Shown: positions 18,298 through 27,053, counted from the first letter of the stretch. The stretch: 53,340 nucleotides of DNA from Acidobacteriota bacterium (GCA_016870995.1 VFZU01000028.1:1-53340), one strand, 5' to 3'. Numbers and translations: made by a program. Notes: generated by a model not told the origin, from the letters alone.

Positions 18298-19157
18298 TGG
18301 CCGAAGCGATCCTTCAGTTTGAAGACGTGAGCCTCCGATTCGAGGATAACCTCGTGCTGGATCGCGTCAACCTTACAGTGAACCGCGGAGACACATTCAT
18401 TCTGTTGGGGGCGGCCGGCAGCGGCAAGACGGTGCTGCTCAAGCTGGCGATGTCGCTGATTCAGCCAAGCTCGGGCCGAATCCGCTTGTTGGGCCACGAC
18501 ATCACTGACCTGAAAGAAAGCGAGCTGTTCGAGATTCGTAGCGAAGTCGGGATTCTGTTTCAGGAAGGCGGGCTCTTCGATTCGCTGACGATCGAAGAGA
18601 ATGTTGGCTATCCGTTGCGGAACCAGAAGCGCTTGCGAGCTCCGGAAGAAGAAATTTTGACGCGAGTGACCGAGTCGCTCGAGTTTGTCGAGCTGGGGCA
18701 TACCCTGGACAAATTTCCCAGCGAGCTATCCGGCGGCATGCGGCGACGCGTTGGCATCGCTCGCGCCAATGTGACCAATCCCAAACTGTCTTTGTACGAT
18801 TCGCCCACCGCGGGCCTGGATCCGATTACGGCGCACACGATCATGTCGTTGATCGTGAAGCAGCGGGACTTGCGCAAGACAACAACGGTACTGGCAACCC
18901 ACCGGTATCAGGATGGGGCAATGGCGGCAAATTATCAATGGGACGAGGCCACGCACGATGTGGTGCGGGCGGTGCCGCACGGCCAATACGCCAGCCTCAA
19001 CACAAGCTTTGTAGTGATGAAGGAGGGGAAGATCGCGTTTCTCGGTGAGCAGCAGCAGTTAGAAGCTTCACGCGACCCCTATGTGTCACAATTTGTATTG
19101 CATCAGCCTCCACCCAGAATTGGGCCCGGAGGAGATCGAGGGCACCTGCCAGCATGA
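18297..19157 (+). CDS. mlaF: MlaF-family ABC transporter ATPase
   Basis: The 286-residue ATPase starts at ATG 18297 sharing a base with the mlaE stop. Motifs are: Walker A GAAGSGKT (38-45), Q-loop Q89, signature LSGGM (144-148), D-loop GLD and H-loop H202. Walker B reads LSLYDSP, so Ser169 replaces the Glu that normally activates water (DEP). If hydrolysis is still needed, another residue must serve, or the protein is slow. The C-terminal 70 residues go beyond a minimal nucleotide-binding domain and include YASLNTSFVVMKEGKIAFLG. It should pair with MlaE and the MCE protein that follows. Confidence 0.92.
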   Translation: MAEAILQFEDVSLRFEDNLVLDRVNLTVNRGDTFILLGAAGSGKTVLLKLAMSLIQPSSGRIRLLGHDITDLKESELFEIRSEVGILFQEGGLFDSLTIEENVGYPLRNQKRLRAPEEEILTRVTESLEFVELGHTLDKFPSELSGGMRRRVGIARANVTNPKLSLYDSPTAGLDPITAHTIMSLIVKQRDLRKTTTVLATHRYQDGAMAANYQWDEATHDVVRAVPHGQYASLNTSFVVMKEGKIAFLGEQQQLEASRDPYVSQFVLHQPPPRIGPGGDRGHLPA

Positions 19158-20224
19158 CGTCAAAGAAAACCAGTTGGGCACAGTTGAAAGTTGGGCTGCT
19201 GGCGATAGCGGCCTTTATGCTATTAGTGGCCCTGACTTTCTACATCACGAGCTCGACCAACATGTTCGAATCGCGATCGAAGGTTTATGCCTACCTCGAT
19301 ACCAGCGGCGGGCTGCTCAAGAATGCACCGGTGCGGCTGAACGGGATGCTCGTGGGCAAGGTGACGGATATTGCGCTGTCGGGGGAATCAAAGCCGAACC
19401 GGATCATCAAGGTGACTCTCGAAATCGACGACAAGATGCTGGCTTCGATCCCGAGCGACTCAAAGGTTTCAATCGGGGCGGAAAATTTGCTGGGCGCAAA
19501 GCTGGTGGCGATCAAGAAGGGCGCAGGATCGACGCCCGTTGCTAAGGGCGGGGAGTTGCCCAGCGGATCGACCCCCGAGCTCGATGACATCCAACAGCAG
19601 GCTTCTCAAACCATCGCGGTGCTGCAAAATATTCTGACCAAGGCGGAAGGCATTGTGGGCCAGGTGGAAGCAGGGAAGGGAACCATCGGCAAGCTGCTCG
19701 TAGACGAAGAGCTTTATAACCGCTTCTTGAACATCACTCGCGAAGTGGAGCGGCTTTCGGCAGCGCTCAATCAAGGTAAGGGCACGATGGGTAAGCTCTT
19801 GAGCGATGAATCCTTGTACAACGACGTTCGCAAAACCCTTGGGCGGATGGACCAGATTGTGGCCGACATACAATCCGGCCAGGGAACGGCTGGCAAGCTT
19901 CTGAAGGATGACTCGGTGTATCTCGAGGCGAAGGCAAGTATCGTCGAACTGAAAACCCTGCTGGCGGATGTGAACGCGGGCAAGGGAACGGCAGGGCAAT
20001 TACTGAAAAGCGATGCGCTAGCCAAGCAAATCTCAGCGACGATCGGTCGCGTGGACATGATGCTCGATAAGGTGAATAAGGGTGAAGGATCTCTGGGGCA
20101 ATTGTTGGTGAACCCATCACTTTACGAAAATCTGAATGGTACGGCGGTCGAAATGAAAGGCCTGATGAAGGACTTCCGCGCCAACCCGAAAAAGTTTCTG
20201 CGAATCAAACTGGCCCTCTTCTAG
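19154..20224 (+). CDS. mlaD: MlaD-like MCE protein with five 34-residue repeats
   Basis: This membrane-anchored protein carries one MCE domain, which forms the lipid-carrying ring of Mla-type transporters in the periplasm. The 356 residues consist of a short cytoplasmic start, a membrane helix (about 12-32), the MCE domain (about 40-122, KVYAYLDTSGGLLKNAPVRLNGMLVGKV) and a long helical tail. The tail holds five copies of a G-x-G-T/S-x-G-K/Q-L-L element starting at residues 174, 208, 242, 276 and 310, exactly 34 residues apart. The E. coli MlaD tail is short, so this one may form a longer periplasmic tube. Start overlaps the mlaF stop (ATGA). Confidence 0.92.
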   Translation: MTSKKTSWAQLKVGLLAIAAFMLLVALTFYITSSTNMFESRSKVYAYLDTSGGLLKNAPVRLNGMLVGKVTDIALSGESKPNRIIKVTLEIDDKMLASIPSDSKVSIGAENLLGAKLVAIKKGAGSTPVAKGGELPSGSTPELDDIQQQASQTIAVLQNILTKAEGIVGQVEAGKGTIGKLLVDEELYNRFLNITREVERLSAALNQGKGTMGKLLSDESLYNDVRKTLGRMDQIVADIQSGQGTAGKLLKDDSVYLEAKASIVELKTLLADVNAGKGTAGQLLKSDALAKQISATIGRVDMMLDKVNKGEGSLGQLLVNPSLYENLNGTAVEMKGLMKDFRANPKKFLRIKLALF

Positions 20225-20227
20225 ACC

Positions 20228-21043
20228 TTGCGCTGCCTGATCGTCAATGCCGACGACTTTGGATTCACACGGGATGTGAATGCTGGAATTGTGGAGGCGC
20301 ACCGCAACGGGATTCTCACGGCAACAACGCTGATGGCGAACGGCGATGCGTTTGAAGATGCGCTGAGACTGGCCGCGGACAACCCAAAGCTTGATATCGG
20401 CGTGCACCTGCAGATGGTGCAAGGGATGAGCCTGAGCGAACCCGGCAGAGCACTTCCACCCACGGTTTCGGCACTGATGGCGAGCTTGATACTGGGGCGA
20501 TGGGATGTGCAGCGCGAGCTGCGGGCTCAGATTGAGAAGATCCTGAAGGCCGGGTTGAAACCAACACACCTCGACACTCACAAACACACGCATTTGCTGC
20601 CGCCAGTGCTGCAGGCAGTGGCCAGATTGAGCCGTGAGTACGGGATTCCCTGGGTGAGGCGACCCTTTGATCTGCCGATGGATGGCTCGCGAACGAGCTT
20701 CAAGACACGCGTTGCATCAAAAATCATGGGGCTTATGAAGGGCCACTTCGAAAGTGTATTGGGTGAGCATGGAGCACGATCTACAAATCACTTCGCCGGG
20801 TTTGTCTGGACCGGGATATTCACGGCTGCGGATCTTGTGGCCCTGATCGAGGCGTTGCCTGAGGGGACCACAGAATTCATGTGCCATCCCGGGTTTCTGG
20901 GGCCAGAGTTGCGCGAGGCACCGACACGATTGAAAGAAAGCCGGGAGGCAGAACTGCGGGCACTGGTGGACCCAAGTGTGAAGCAAGCCCTTGAGCGGCA
21001 CGGGGTCGTGCTGAATGGCTTCAGCGGGGCAGCAGAATTGTAA
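20228..21043 (+). CDS. YdjC/HpnK-family carbohydrate deacetylase
   Basis: The 271-residue product starts at TTG 20228, three bases after the mlaD stop. It has the YdjC signature: VNADDFGFTRDVNAGIVEAH (metal-binding D9-D10), H60 in DIGVHLQMV, the HLDTHKHTHLLP segment and a C-terminal CHPG. Members deacetylate N-acetyl sugars, such as chitooligosaccharides (ChbG), and one subgroup (HpnK) lies in hopanoid gene clusters. Here it sits behind an Mla lipid-transport unit, so an envelope glycolipid substrate is a reasonable guess. No other hopanoid gene is in the window. It overlaps the convergent kinase gene by 23 bases. Confidence 0.88.
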   Translation: MRCLIVNADDFGFTRDVNAGIVEAHRNGILTATTLMANGDAFEDALRLAADNPKLDIGVHLQMVQGMSLSEPGRALPPTVSALMASLILGRWDVQRELRAQIEKILKAGLKPTHLDTHKHTHLLPPVLQAVARLSREYGIPWVRRPFDLPMDGSRTSFKTRVASKIMGLMKGHFESVLGEHGARSTNHFAGFVWTGIFTAADLVALIEALPEGTTEFMCHPGFLGPELREAPTRLKESREAELRALVDPSVKQALERHGVVLNGFSGAAEL

Positions 21044-21650
21044 AGCAAGCTCCCGAACAGTCTTCACGATTGGCGGCTGTCACGGTGCCGCCTTGGGATT
21101 CGACGATGGTGCTGACGATGTGTAGGCCGAGGCCTTTGTGGCGCGGAGTTGTAGTGAAGCCGGGCTCAAAGAGATTGGGGAGAACTTTGGCCGGGATGCC
21201 GGGGCCGGTGTCGAGAACCTGGATTTCAACTCCAGCTTTCGTTGTCTTCATATGAACTGAAATGGTGCCGCCCTGGGGCATCATGCGGGCCGCGTTTAGC
21301 AAGAGATTGAGCAGCACACGCTCCCAGGCGCCTCGGGTTCCTGGGATTTGGAGATTCGGTTCGATGGTGGGGATGACTTCAATGGCAGGGCCACGGCTGG
21401 CAACGAGGAAGTCGTTCAGCAAGGCTTGACCCTGATCCATCAGCCGCCCCGCATCGGTGAGGCCTCCTTGCGTTTCGAGGCTCTTAACGATGCGTGCGCC
21501 GTGCTTGATGGTACGCAGCATCGTCGCGCAGAGCTTGGTGTACTTAGGATCGGTCTTAAGAATGTCGTTGGCTTCGAACAACGTCTCGAAGACGTTGTTG
21601 AGATCGTGTACGACGCCCTGGAGCGTGAGATTAGCGAGCCGTTCCGGCAT
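21021..21650 (-). CDS. Minimal histidine kinase without sensor domain
   Basis: The 209-residue product consists almost only of a dimerisation/phosphoacceptor helix pair and an ATPase domain. The phosphoacceptor is probably H15 in VVHDLNNVFETL, a motif of HisKA subgroups related to NtrB-type kinases. The N box is LLNLLLNAARMMP, G1 is LDTGPGIP, and G2 is KGLGLHIV. There is no membrane helix, PAS or receiver domain, and no response regulator gene is adjacent. Its ATG lies 10 bases after the aroA stop, so it is co-transcribed with aroA. It may take its signal from a partner protein. The partner is unknown. Confidence 0.87.
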   Translation of the reverse strand: MPERLANLTLQGVVHDLNNVFETLFEANDILKTDPKYTKLCATMLRTIKHGARIVKSLETQGGLTDAGRLMDQGQALLNDFLVASRGPAIEVIPTIEPNLQIPGTRGAWERVLLNLLLNAARMMPQGGTISVHMKTTKAGVEIQVLDTGPGIPAKVLPNLFEPGFTTTPRHKGLGLHIVSTIVESQGGTVTAANREDCSGACFTILLPR

Positions 21651-21660
21651 AGGAGTGCGC

Positions 21661-22938
21661 TTAAGCGGTGATGCGCTTCAGTGTTTCATAAAACTCGGGA
21701 AAACTCACGCTGGCCGCTTCGGCGCGGTGAATTTCCGAAGGACCATCGGCGACCAGGCTGGCCACGGCGAAAGCCATCGCGATGCGGTGATCACCAAAGC
21801 TATCAAATTGAGCGGCGCGGAACTTCTGATTGCCGGGAACGGTAAAGCCGTCCTCGCGGACTTCGATTTCGATGCCAGCGCGCTGGAAGTTTTCGGCAAC
21901 CGTGGCGATGCGGTCGGTCTCTTTGATGCGCAGCTCAGAGGCGTCGCGCACGTCGAGGCCGTGGGTTGCGGCACCAAGGACGGCGAGAGTGGGGATTTCG
22001 TCGATCAGCGATGCAGTCAGTGCGCCAGAGATCTGGCCGGGACGCTGAACGGAACCACGGACAAGAATGTCACCGACAAGTTCACCGTGTTGTTCCCCAA
22101 CATTGAGAATCTTGATGCCGGCACCGAGACCGACAAGATAATCAAGCAAGGCCGTTCGAGTGGGGTTGAGACCAACGCCGCCGATCACCAGATTGGAATT
22201 GGGAATCATCAGCGCGGCCGAAAGAAAGAACGCCGAGGAACTCAGATCGCCAGGCACAGTGAGGTCCTTGGCGGTCAGATGCGGGCGGCCCTTGATGGTG
22301 ATGACATTGTTCGCGGAACGGACGTCAGCACCGAACATGCGCAGGGCAAGCTCAGTGTGATCCCGAGTGCGAATCGGCTCGCGGACAATCGTGTCGCCGT
22401 CACAGAACAGGCCTGCGAAAAGCACACAGGTCTTCACCTGGGCGCTGGCAACGGGAGTTGAATAGTCGATTGCTTTGAGCTTGCCGCCATGGATTTCCAG
22501 CGGCGGGAACTTGCCGTTGGTTGCGACGATGTTGGCACCCATTTCGGCCAGCGGAGTCATGACGCGCTGCATGGGGCGCTTTGAAAGAGATTCGTCGCCA
22601 TGGATGCGCGAAACGAAGGGCTGGGCCGCGAGGATGCCGCTCATCATGCGGATCGTGGAGCCGGAGTTGCCGGCGTCGAGATCGCGGGTGGGGGCTTGAA
22701 GCCCGTCGAGACCTTTGCCCTGGATGGAAACTTCGCTGCCCTTATCCTCCACCTCAATGCCGAGACTCGTAAGAATACCGAGTGTAGAATGGCAATCCTC
22801 GCCAGTGGCATAGCCATGAATGGTCGTCTTACCTTCGGCAAGGGCGGAGATCATGGCCCAGCGATGTGAAATGGATTTGTCGCCGGGAAGGCGGATTGCG
22901 CCGGAAAGATTCTGGGCGGGGTGAATGGTTTCGATCAT
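21661..22938 (-). CDS. aroA: 3-phosphoshikimate 1-carboxyvinyltransferase (EPSP synthase)
   Basis: AroA joins shikimate-3-phosphate and phosphoenolpyruvate in the sixth step of chorismate synthesis. The 425-residue product begins LSGAIRLPGDKSISHRW (K21-S22), then LDAGNSGSTIRMMSG, SAQVKT (165-170), RDHTELALRMFGA (192-204) and NPTR. SAQxK, RDHTE and NPTR are the marks used for class II enzymes, which as a group tend to tolerate glyphosate; this is a family statement and not measured here. Asp in IDEIPTLAV and the C-terminal FGDHRIAMAFAV complete the active site. It is the middle gene of a three-gene minus-strand run. Confidence 0.95.
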   Translation of the reverse strand: MIETIHPAQNLSGAIRLPGDKSISHRWAMISALAEGKTTIHGYATGEDCHSTLGILTSLGIEVEDKGSEVSIQGKGLDGLQAPTRDLDAGNSGSTIRMMSGILAAQPFVSRIHGDESLSKRPMQRVMTPLAEMGANIVATNGKFPPLEIHGGKLKAIDYSTPVASAQVKTCVLFAGLFCDGDTIVREPIRTRDHTELALRMFGADVRSANNVITIKGRPHLTAKDLTVPGDLSSSAFFLSAALMIPNSNLVIGGVGLNPTRTALLDYLVGLGAGIKILNVGEQHGELVGDILVRGSVQRPGQISGALTASLIDEIPTLAVLGAATHGLDVRDASELRIKETDRIATVAENFQRAGIEIEVREDGFTVPGNQKFRAAQFDSFGDHRIAMAFAVASLVADGPSEIHRAEAASVSFPEFYETLKRITA

Positions 22939-22943
22939 GCGGA

Positions 22944-23333
22944 TTATTCGACTGGATAGGGGCCCGGTTTTCCGACGCGAAGGTCGCGGCCACTGCCATC
23001 TTCGGCACCCAGAACCACTTGCACGGCTCGCGCGGGGGCGCGCAGTTGCAGGTGGAACTCGACCAGGTCGCCGGGTTCGATGGTGTCCGGTTCTGGAGAG
23101 CCCTTCTGGATCGTGATGGATTGCTTGCCGGGGGCAAAAAACTCAAAGATGATTTGCGCTTTGTTGATCGTCTTGGCGCTGGTATTGCGCAGGCTGCCGT
23201 CAGCGGCAAGCAACTGGTCGTCGATGCGGTGGACGCTGACCTGGACGAATTCGATTTCGGGAGGCTTGGGTTTGCGGTCCTGGGCGGTGAGCAGGAGCGC
23301 GAGCGCAAGACTGGCTAGCAGGATTCGGCGCAT
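22944..23333 (-). CDS. Secreted FxLYD-like protein
   Basis: From ATG 23333 the product has 129 residues with a signal peptide (MRRILLASLALALLLTAQ). A longer in-frame start at 23408 would place a basic extension before the signal and is less likely. The mature part is a small beta-sandwich (VQVSVHRIDDQLLAADGSLRNTSAKTINKAQIIFEFF) that resembles FxLYD domains, in which residues around a beta-turn follow NTS-like loops. It is thought to be extracytoplasmic; function unknown. It lies five bases upstream of aroA on the same strand. Confidence 0.7.
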   Translation of the reverse strand: MRRILLASLALALLLTAQDRKPKPPEIEFVQVSVHRIDDQLLAADGSLRNTSAKTINKAQIIFEFFAPGKQSITIQKGSPEPDTIEPGDLVEFHLQLRAPARAVQVVLGAEDGSGRDLRVGKPGPYPVE

Positions 23334-23458
23334 GGAAGGCTGAAATGACAAGTGTAGCAATTGCGAAGGCGATTTTTGAATCCGAAGCATCGCCCGGCTG
23401 CGTCTCAACGAGTAGAAGTTGAGTATTGTAATCGCTTACACTTGAATAAGTGGGTCTT

Positions 23459-24310
23459 ATGCAGTTTGTCCTGATTTTGTTGATTTCCGCATTGTTTGCG
23501 CTGGCCGCCGGCCAGGAGTATGAAAAAGCGCGCATCCTCTTTGAAAAGACGGATTATCCGGCGAGCACGCGAGTGCTTGAGGCGGTTCAAAACAAGACCG
23601 GAGCGGACTGGAACCTCTTGGGTCGCAACTACTTCATGATGGGTGAGTACAAGAAGGCGACCGATACCTTTGAAAAGGCGACGAGCCTGGACCCGCGAAA
23701 CAGCAGTCATTGGCATTGGCTGGGAAGGACTTACGGCCGTCGGGCCGAGTTGGCTTCGTTCTTGTCCGCACCCGGTTATGCCAGCAAGGCACGACAGAAT
23801 TTTGAGCGAGCCGTTGAGCTCGATGTGCGAAATATCGAAGCTCTGAACGACCTGTTCGAGTATTACCTGCAAGCTCCTGGATTTCTCGGCGGCGGCCTGG
23901 ATAAGGCACAAGCATTGATTGAGAAGATCGCAGCCGTAGACCCTGTGGAACGTCACTGGGCAATGGCGCGCGTGGCCGAAGAGAAAAAGGATTTCAAGAC
24001 GGCAGAGGCGCAACTGCGCCGCAGCATGGAAATGGCGCCGAAACAGATCGGTCGGATCGTGGATCTGGCAAAGTTTCTCGCTAAGCGAGGCAGGACGCAG
24101 GAAAGCGAGCAGATCTTTGAGCAGGCCCGCAAGATCGAACCGAGCAACCCTACCTACCTCTGGGAGCGGGCCAATCTGCTGATCGAGCAGAAGAGAAATC
24201 TGCCCGAAGCCCGGCAACTGCTGGAGCAATACATGAACAGCAAGGTAAAGCCGGACGACGACCACAAAGAAGAAGCAAGAAAACTGTTGTCGAAGATCCA
24301 GGGAGCTTGA
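23459..24310 (+). CDS. Secreted TPR-repeat protein
   Basis: From ATG 23459 the product has 283 residues; GTG 23450 is an alternative start three codons earlier. The N-terminus is a signal peptide (MQFVLILLISALFALAAGQ). The remainder consists of tetratricopeptide repeats, seen as alternating helices with typical residues at ADWNLLGRNYFMMGEYKKATDTFEKATSLDP, ARQNFERAVELD, AMARVAEEKKDFKTAEAQLRRSMEM and TQESEQIFEQARKIEPSNPTYLWERANLLIEQ. TPR proteins act as protein-protein scaffolds. It lies three bases upstream of an FtsX-type permease gene, so it could be a periplasmic partner of that permease; this is inference. Confidence 0.85.
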   Translation: MQFVLILLISALFALAAGQEYEKARILFEKTDYPASTRVLEAVQNKTGADWNLLGRNYFMMGEYKKATDTFEKATSLDPRNSSHWHWLGRTYGRRAELASFLSAPGYASKARQNFERAVELDVRNIEALNDLFEYYLQAPGFLGGGLDKAQALIEKIAAVDPVERHWAMARVAEEKKDFKTAEAQLRRSMEMAPKQIGRIVDLAKFLAKRGRTQESEQIFEQARKIEPSNPTYLWERANLLIEQKRNLPEARQLLEQYMNSKVKPDDDHKEEARKLLSKIQGA

Positions 24311-24313
24311 GAC

Positions 24314-25519
24314 TTGCGCGTTGGCGAAGTACTCAAGTCGAGTTATGAGGCCCTGAAGGCCAATCGCGTTCGCACGCTCCTGACCGCGTTGGGGCTGGTG
24401 ATCGGCAATGCCAGCGTAATTCTGGTGGTGACGATTTCGCTAACGAGTACAGAATTCATCCTCGATCAGATTCGTGGCATTGGGTCGAACGTGGTGTGGG
24501 CTTACTTTGAGACGGGCAGCCGCGAGAGCGAGCAAAGCGAAGCCGACTTTGTCAAGATCGCCGACGCCGAAGCGATCCGCAATCAACTTGCGGACCGAAT
24601 CGTCGCAGTAACGGCAACGATGTCATCCAGCAGCACGCTGGTGCTGGAGGGGAAACCTCAGGATACGAGCGTCCTGGGTGTGGATGAGTACTATCCGAAG
24701 GTGCGGAATCTGATTCTGCTGACAGGGCGATACTTTGACGCTTCTGAGGTGAAGCAAAGAGCCAAGGTGACGTTATTGACCGAACCACTGGCGCAGTTGC
24801 TCTACGGATCGAACCAGGCCGCGATCGGCAAGCTGATCAAGGTAAAGGATCACCAGTTCACCGTGATTGGCGTATTTCGGGAAAGAGTGCAGAGCTTCGG
24901 CTTGAGCGAGTTGGCCGACCGAGCGATGGTGGTGCCAATTACCGTGGTGCGCTACTACATTCGCGTGGAGCGGATCGACCCGATGTACATCCAGGCCAAG
25001 CGGGCCGAGGATGTCGAAGCCTTGACCGCAGAGGTCAAGCGGATTCTTGAAGGCCGGCACCGGCGGGGAGCGAAGTATTTCGTAGACAATCTCGGTGCCA
25101 TCCTCGACACCGCAAAAAACATCAGTTTGATTCTGACGTTTGTCCTGGTCCTGGTGGCTGCAATTGCGCTCGTGATCAGTGGCATCGGGATTATGAACAT
25201 CATGCTGGTGACAGTGACAGAGCGCACCAAGGAGATCGGGATCCGCATGGCGATCGGCGCATCGCGGCGCGAAGTGCTGGCGCAGTTTTTGATGGAGGCG
25301 GTACTGATCTCGACGGGCGGCGGGCTGCTGGGCATCCTCGTGGGAGTGAGTGGGCCGCTGGTGGCGCAGTATTTGGTGCCTGAGTTTGGCGTAGCGATTT
25401 CGCCGCTAAGCGTGATTGTTGCCTTTGTGGTTTCCTTCGCCGTTGGGCTGATTTTCGGGATGCTGCCAGCGAACCGCGCGAGCCAGTTGAACCCCATCGA
25501 AGCCTTGCGCTATGAGTAG
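24314..25519 (+). CDS. FtsX/MacB-type ABC transporter permease without adjacent ATPase
   Basis: The 401-residue product starts at TTG 24314. It has the MacB-like layout: one N-terminal membrane helix (about 20-45, RVRTLLTALGLVIGNASVILVVTISL), a large periplasmic core domain (about 50-270), and three C-terminal helices with the FtsX signature GIGIMNIMLVTVTERTKEIGIRMAIGASRREVLAQFLMEAVLIS. The end reads LNPIEALRYE, the conserved PxxALRxE cap. Relatives export peptides, siderophores or lipoproteins with a MacB ATPase and a MacA adaptor, but none is encoded next to it here. It may use an ATPase encoded elsewhere. Confidence 0.9.
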   Translation: MRVGEVLKSSYEALKANRVRTLLTALGLVIGNASVILVVTISLTSTEFILDQIRGIGSNVVWAYFETGSRESEQSEADFVKIADAEAIRNQLADRIVAVTATMSSSSTLVLEGKPQDTSVLGVDEYYPKVRNLILLTGRYFDASEVKQRAKVTLLTEPLAQLLYGSNQAAIGKLIKVKDHQFTVIGVFRERVQSFGLSELADRAMVVPITVVRYYIRVERIDPMYIQAKRAEDVEALTAEVKRILEGRHRRGAKYFVDNLGAILDTAKNISLILTFVLVLVAAIALVISGIGIMNIMLVTVTERTKEIGIRMAIGASRREVLAQFLMEAVLISTGGGLLGILVGVSGPLVAQYLVPEFGVAISPLSVIVAFVVSFAVGLIFGMLPANRASQLNPIEALRYE

Positions 25520-25576
25520 GATCTAAGGTTTTTACCCGATTCGTTCCCTTGCGGAACTTCCTTACACTGAGATTTC

Positions 25577-26233
25577 ATGTCATTTTTGCGCCTCAGTTTA
25601 TTGGCCCTGGCCAGCGTTGTTTTGCTGCCCGCGGCGCAGATTGTGAAGTTGAACAACGGACTTTCGATGCGCGTGGACAAGGCAGATGTAGATGGGGAAC
25701 AGGTCTACATTACTGTCGCCTCGGTGGTGACCATCTTCTCGACGGCAGACATCAAGAGCATCGAGCCAGAACCAGACCCGAACAAGCCCGCGCCGAAGGC
25801 TCCCATCACCGAGTTTGCTGGGAATGACACGAAAGCACTGATCCGCAAGGCCGCCAAGGCGAATGGGCTACCGGCTTACGTCATCGAGAGCATTGCTTCG
25901 GTGGAATCCGGCATGAGGACGAACGCCGTCAGCCATAAGGGCGCGATCGGGGTCATGCAGTTGATGCCTGGCACCGCCAGGCAGCTCGGTGTGAACCCGC
26001 ATGATGTCGAACAGAACATCGAAGGCGGAGCGAGGTTGATGCGCGAATTGCTGATCAAGTATCAGGACGACCCGAATCAGGTGGCCAAAGCGCTAGCCGC
26101 TTACAACGCCGGGCCTGGGGCTGTGGCGCGCCATGGCGGAATTCCGCCATATAAAGAGACGCGCAACTACGTGCGCAAGGTGTTGCACAAAATGCAGGCG
26201 GCCGAGCAGGCCGAAGGCGCACCGAAGGAATAG
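25577..26233 (+). CDS. Lytic transglycosylase (SLT domain)
   Basis: Lytic transglycosylases cut the MurNAc-GlcNAc bond of peptidoglycan and leave an anhydro end. The 218-residue product has a signal peptide (MSFLRLSLLALASVVLLPAAQ), a short beta region of about 50 residues with KLNNGLSMRVDKADVDGEQVYIT, a Pro-rich linker (68-77) and the SLT domain from about 85. Catalytic E110 sits in IASVESGM, followed by GAIGVMQLMPGTARQLGV and AYNAGPGAVARHGGIPPYKETRNYV, all typical of the family 1 fold. The N-terminal domain is probably for substrate or partner binding. It stands alone with a 57-base upstream gap. Confidence 0.92.
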   Translation: MSFLRLSLLALASVVLLPAAQIVKLNNGLSMRVDKADVDGEQVYITVASVVTIFSTADIKSIEPEPDPNKPAPKAPITEFAGNDTKALIRKAAKANGLPAYVIESIASVESGMRTNAVSHKGAIGVMQLMPGTARQLGVNPHDVEQNIEGGARLMRELLIKYQDDPNQVAKALAAYNAGPGAVARHGGIPPYKETRNYVRKVLHKMQAAEQAEGAPKE

Positions 26234-26257
26234 TTGCGGGTATAGAATCCAGATACT

Positions 26258-27040
26258 GTGCGGTATCTGAATCGAACCCTGATGGGTCTCGCCCTCTCGG
26301 CGAGACTGTTTGCCCAACACGAAAAAGAAGACGAAGCGGCGAAGCATCCCTTTATGGGCGATGCTGCCCGCATTGAGGCTGGGCGTAAAACCTACCTTGG
26401 CGGTTGCGCGGGATGCCACGGGCCTGAGGGCGGTGGCGGACGCGGACCAAGTCTCATCGAGCGCGGTGTCTGGCATCCGATGACAGACGCAAACCTGTAC
26501 ACCACCATTCAGAAGGGCGTTGGCATTATGCCGGCTGCGAACTTGCCAGAAGATAAAGGTTGGGAACTGGCGGCTTTTGTAAGGTCACTCACCTCACCGG
26601 CGGTCGACGTCAAAGCGCCTGGGGACGCCTCTGCTGGCGAGCAGGTGTTCTGGGGAACCGCAGGGTGTTCGAGTTGCCATCGCATCGGGGGCAAGGGCGG
26701 TTTTGCTGGGCCGGACCTAAGCCGGATCGGCAGAACTTCGACGCTGCCGAAGTTGCGACGATCCATCGTCAACCCCGACTATGAGCGCACGCCAGGCTTT
26801 GAGGCCGCGAAAATGACACTGCGGGACGGCAGCAAGTTGGCCGGGCTAGTAAAGGACAGGACCAACTACACGGTGCAAGTGCAGTTGAAGGACGGGACAT
26901 TGCGATCGATCCCGGTTGAAAAGATCGAGTCGATGGAAATTGTGAAACCCACGACGATGCCGCTCGACTACAAGGCCAGGCTAAGCGCTGCGGACATCAC
27001 CAATCTGGTGAGCTATCTGCGCCTGCAGGGCGAGAAATAG
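26258..27040 (+). CDS. Diheme cytochrome c, secreted
   Basis: The 260-residue product starts at GTG 26258 and has a hydrophobic leader. It contains two heme c attachment motifs, CAGCH (50-54) and CSSCH (137-141), with Met candidates for the sixth ligand, for example GIMPAAN near 91. Between them lies GRGPSLIERGVW, typical of cytochromes that serve alcohol or PQQ dehydrogenases. After the second heme domain a C-terminal region of about 60 residues (MTLRDGSKLAGLVKDRTNYTVQV) adds a small beta unit found in related membrane-bound cytochromes of Acidobacteriota and Planctomycetota. It probably accepts electrons from the PQQ enzyme encoded 13 bases downstream. Confidence 0.9.
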   Translation: MRYLNRTLMGLALSARLFAQHEKEDEAAKHPFMGDAARIEAGRKTYLGGCAGCHGPEGGGGRGPSLIERGVWHPMTDANLYTTIQKGVGIMPAANLPEDKGWELAAFVRSLTSPAVDVKAPGDASAGEQVFWGTAGCSSCHRIGGKGGFAGPDLSRIGRTSTLPKLRRSIVNPDYERTPGFEAAKMTLRDGSKLAGLVKDRTNYTVQVQLKDGTLRSIPVEKIESMEIVKPTTMPLDYKARLSAADITNLVSYLRLQGEK

Positions 27041-27053
27041 GAGCTACTCCCAA

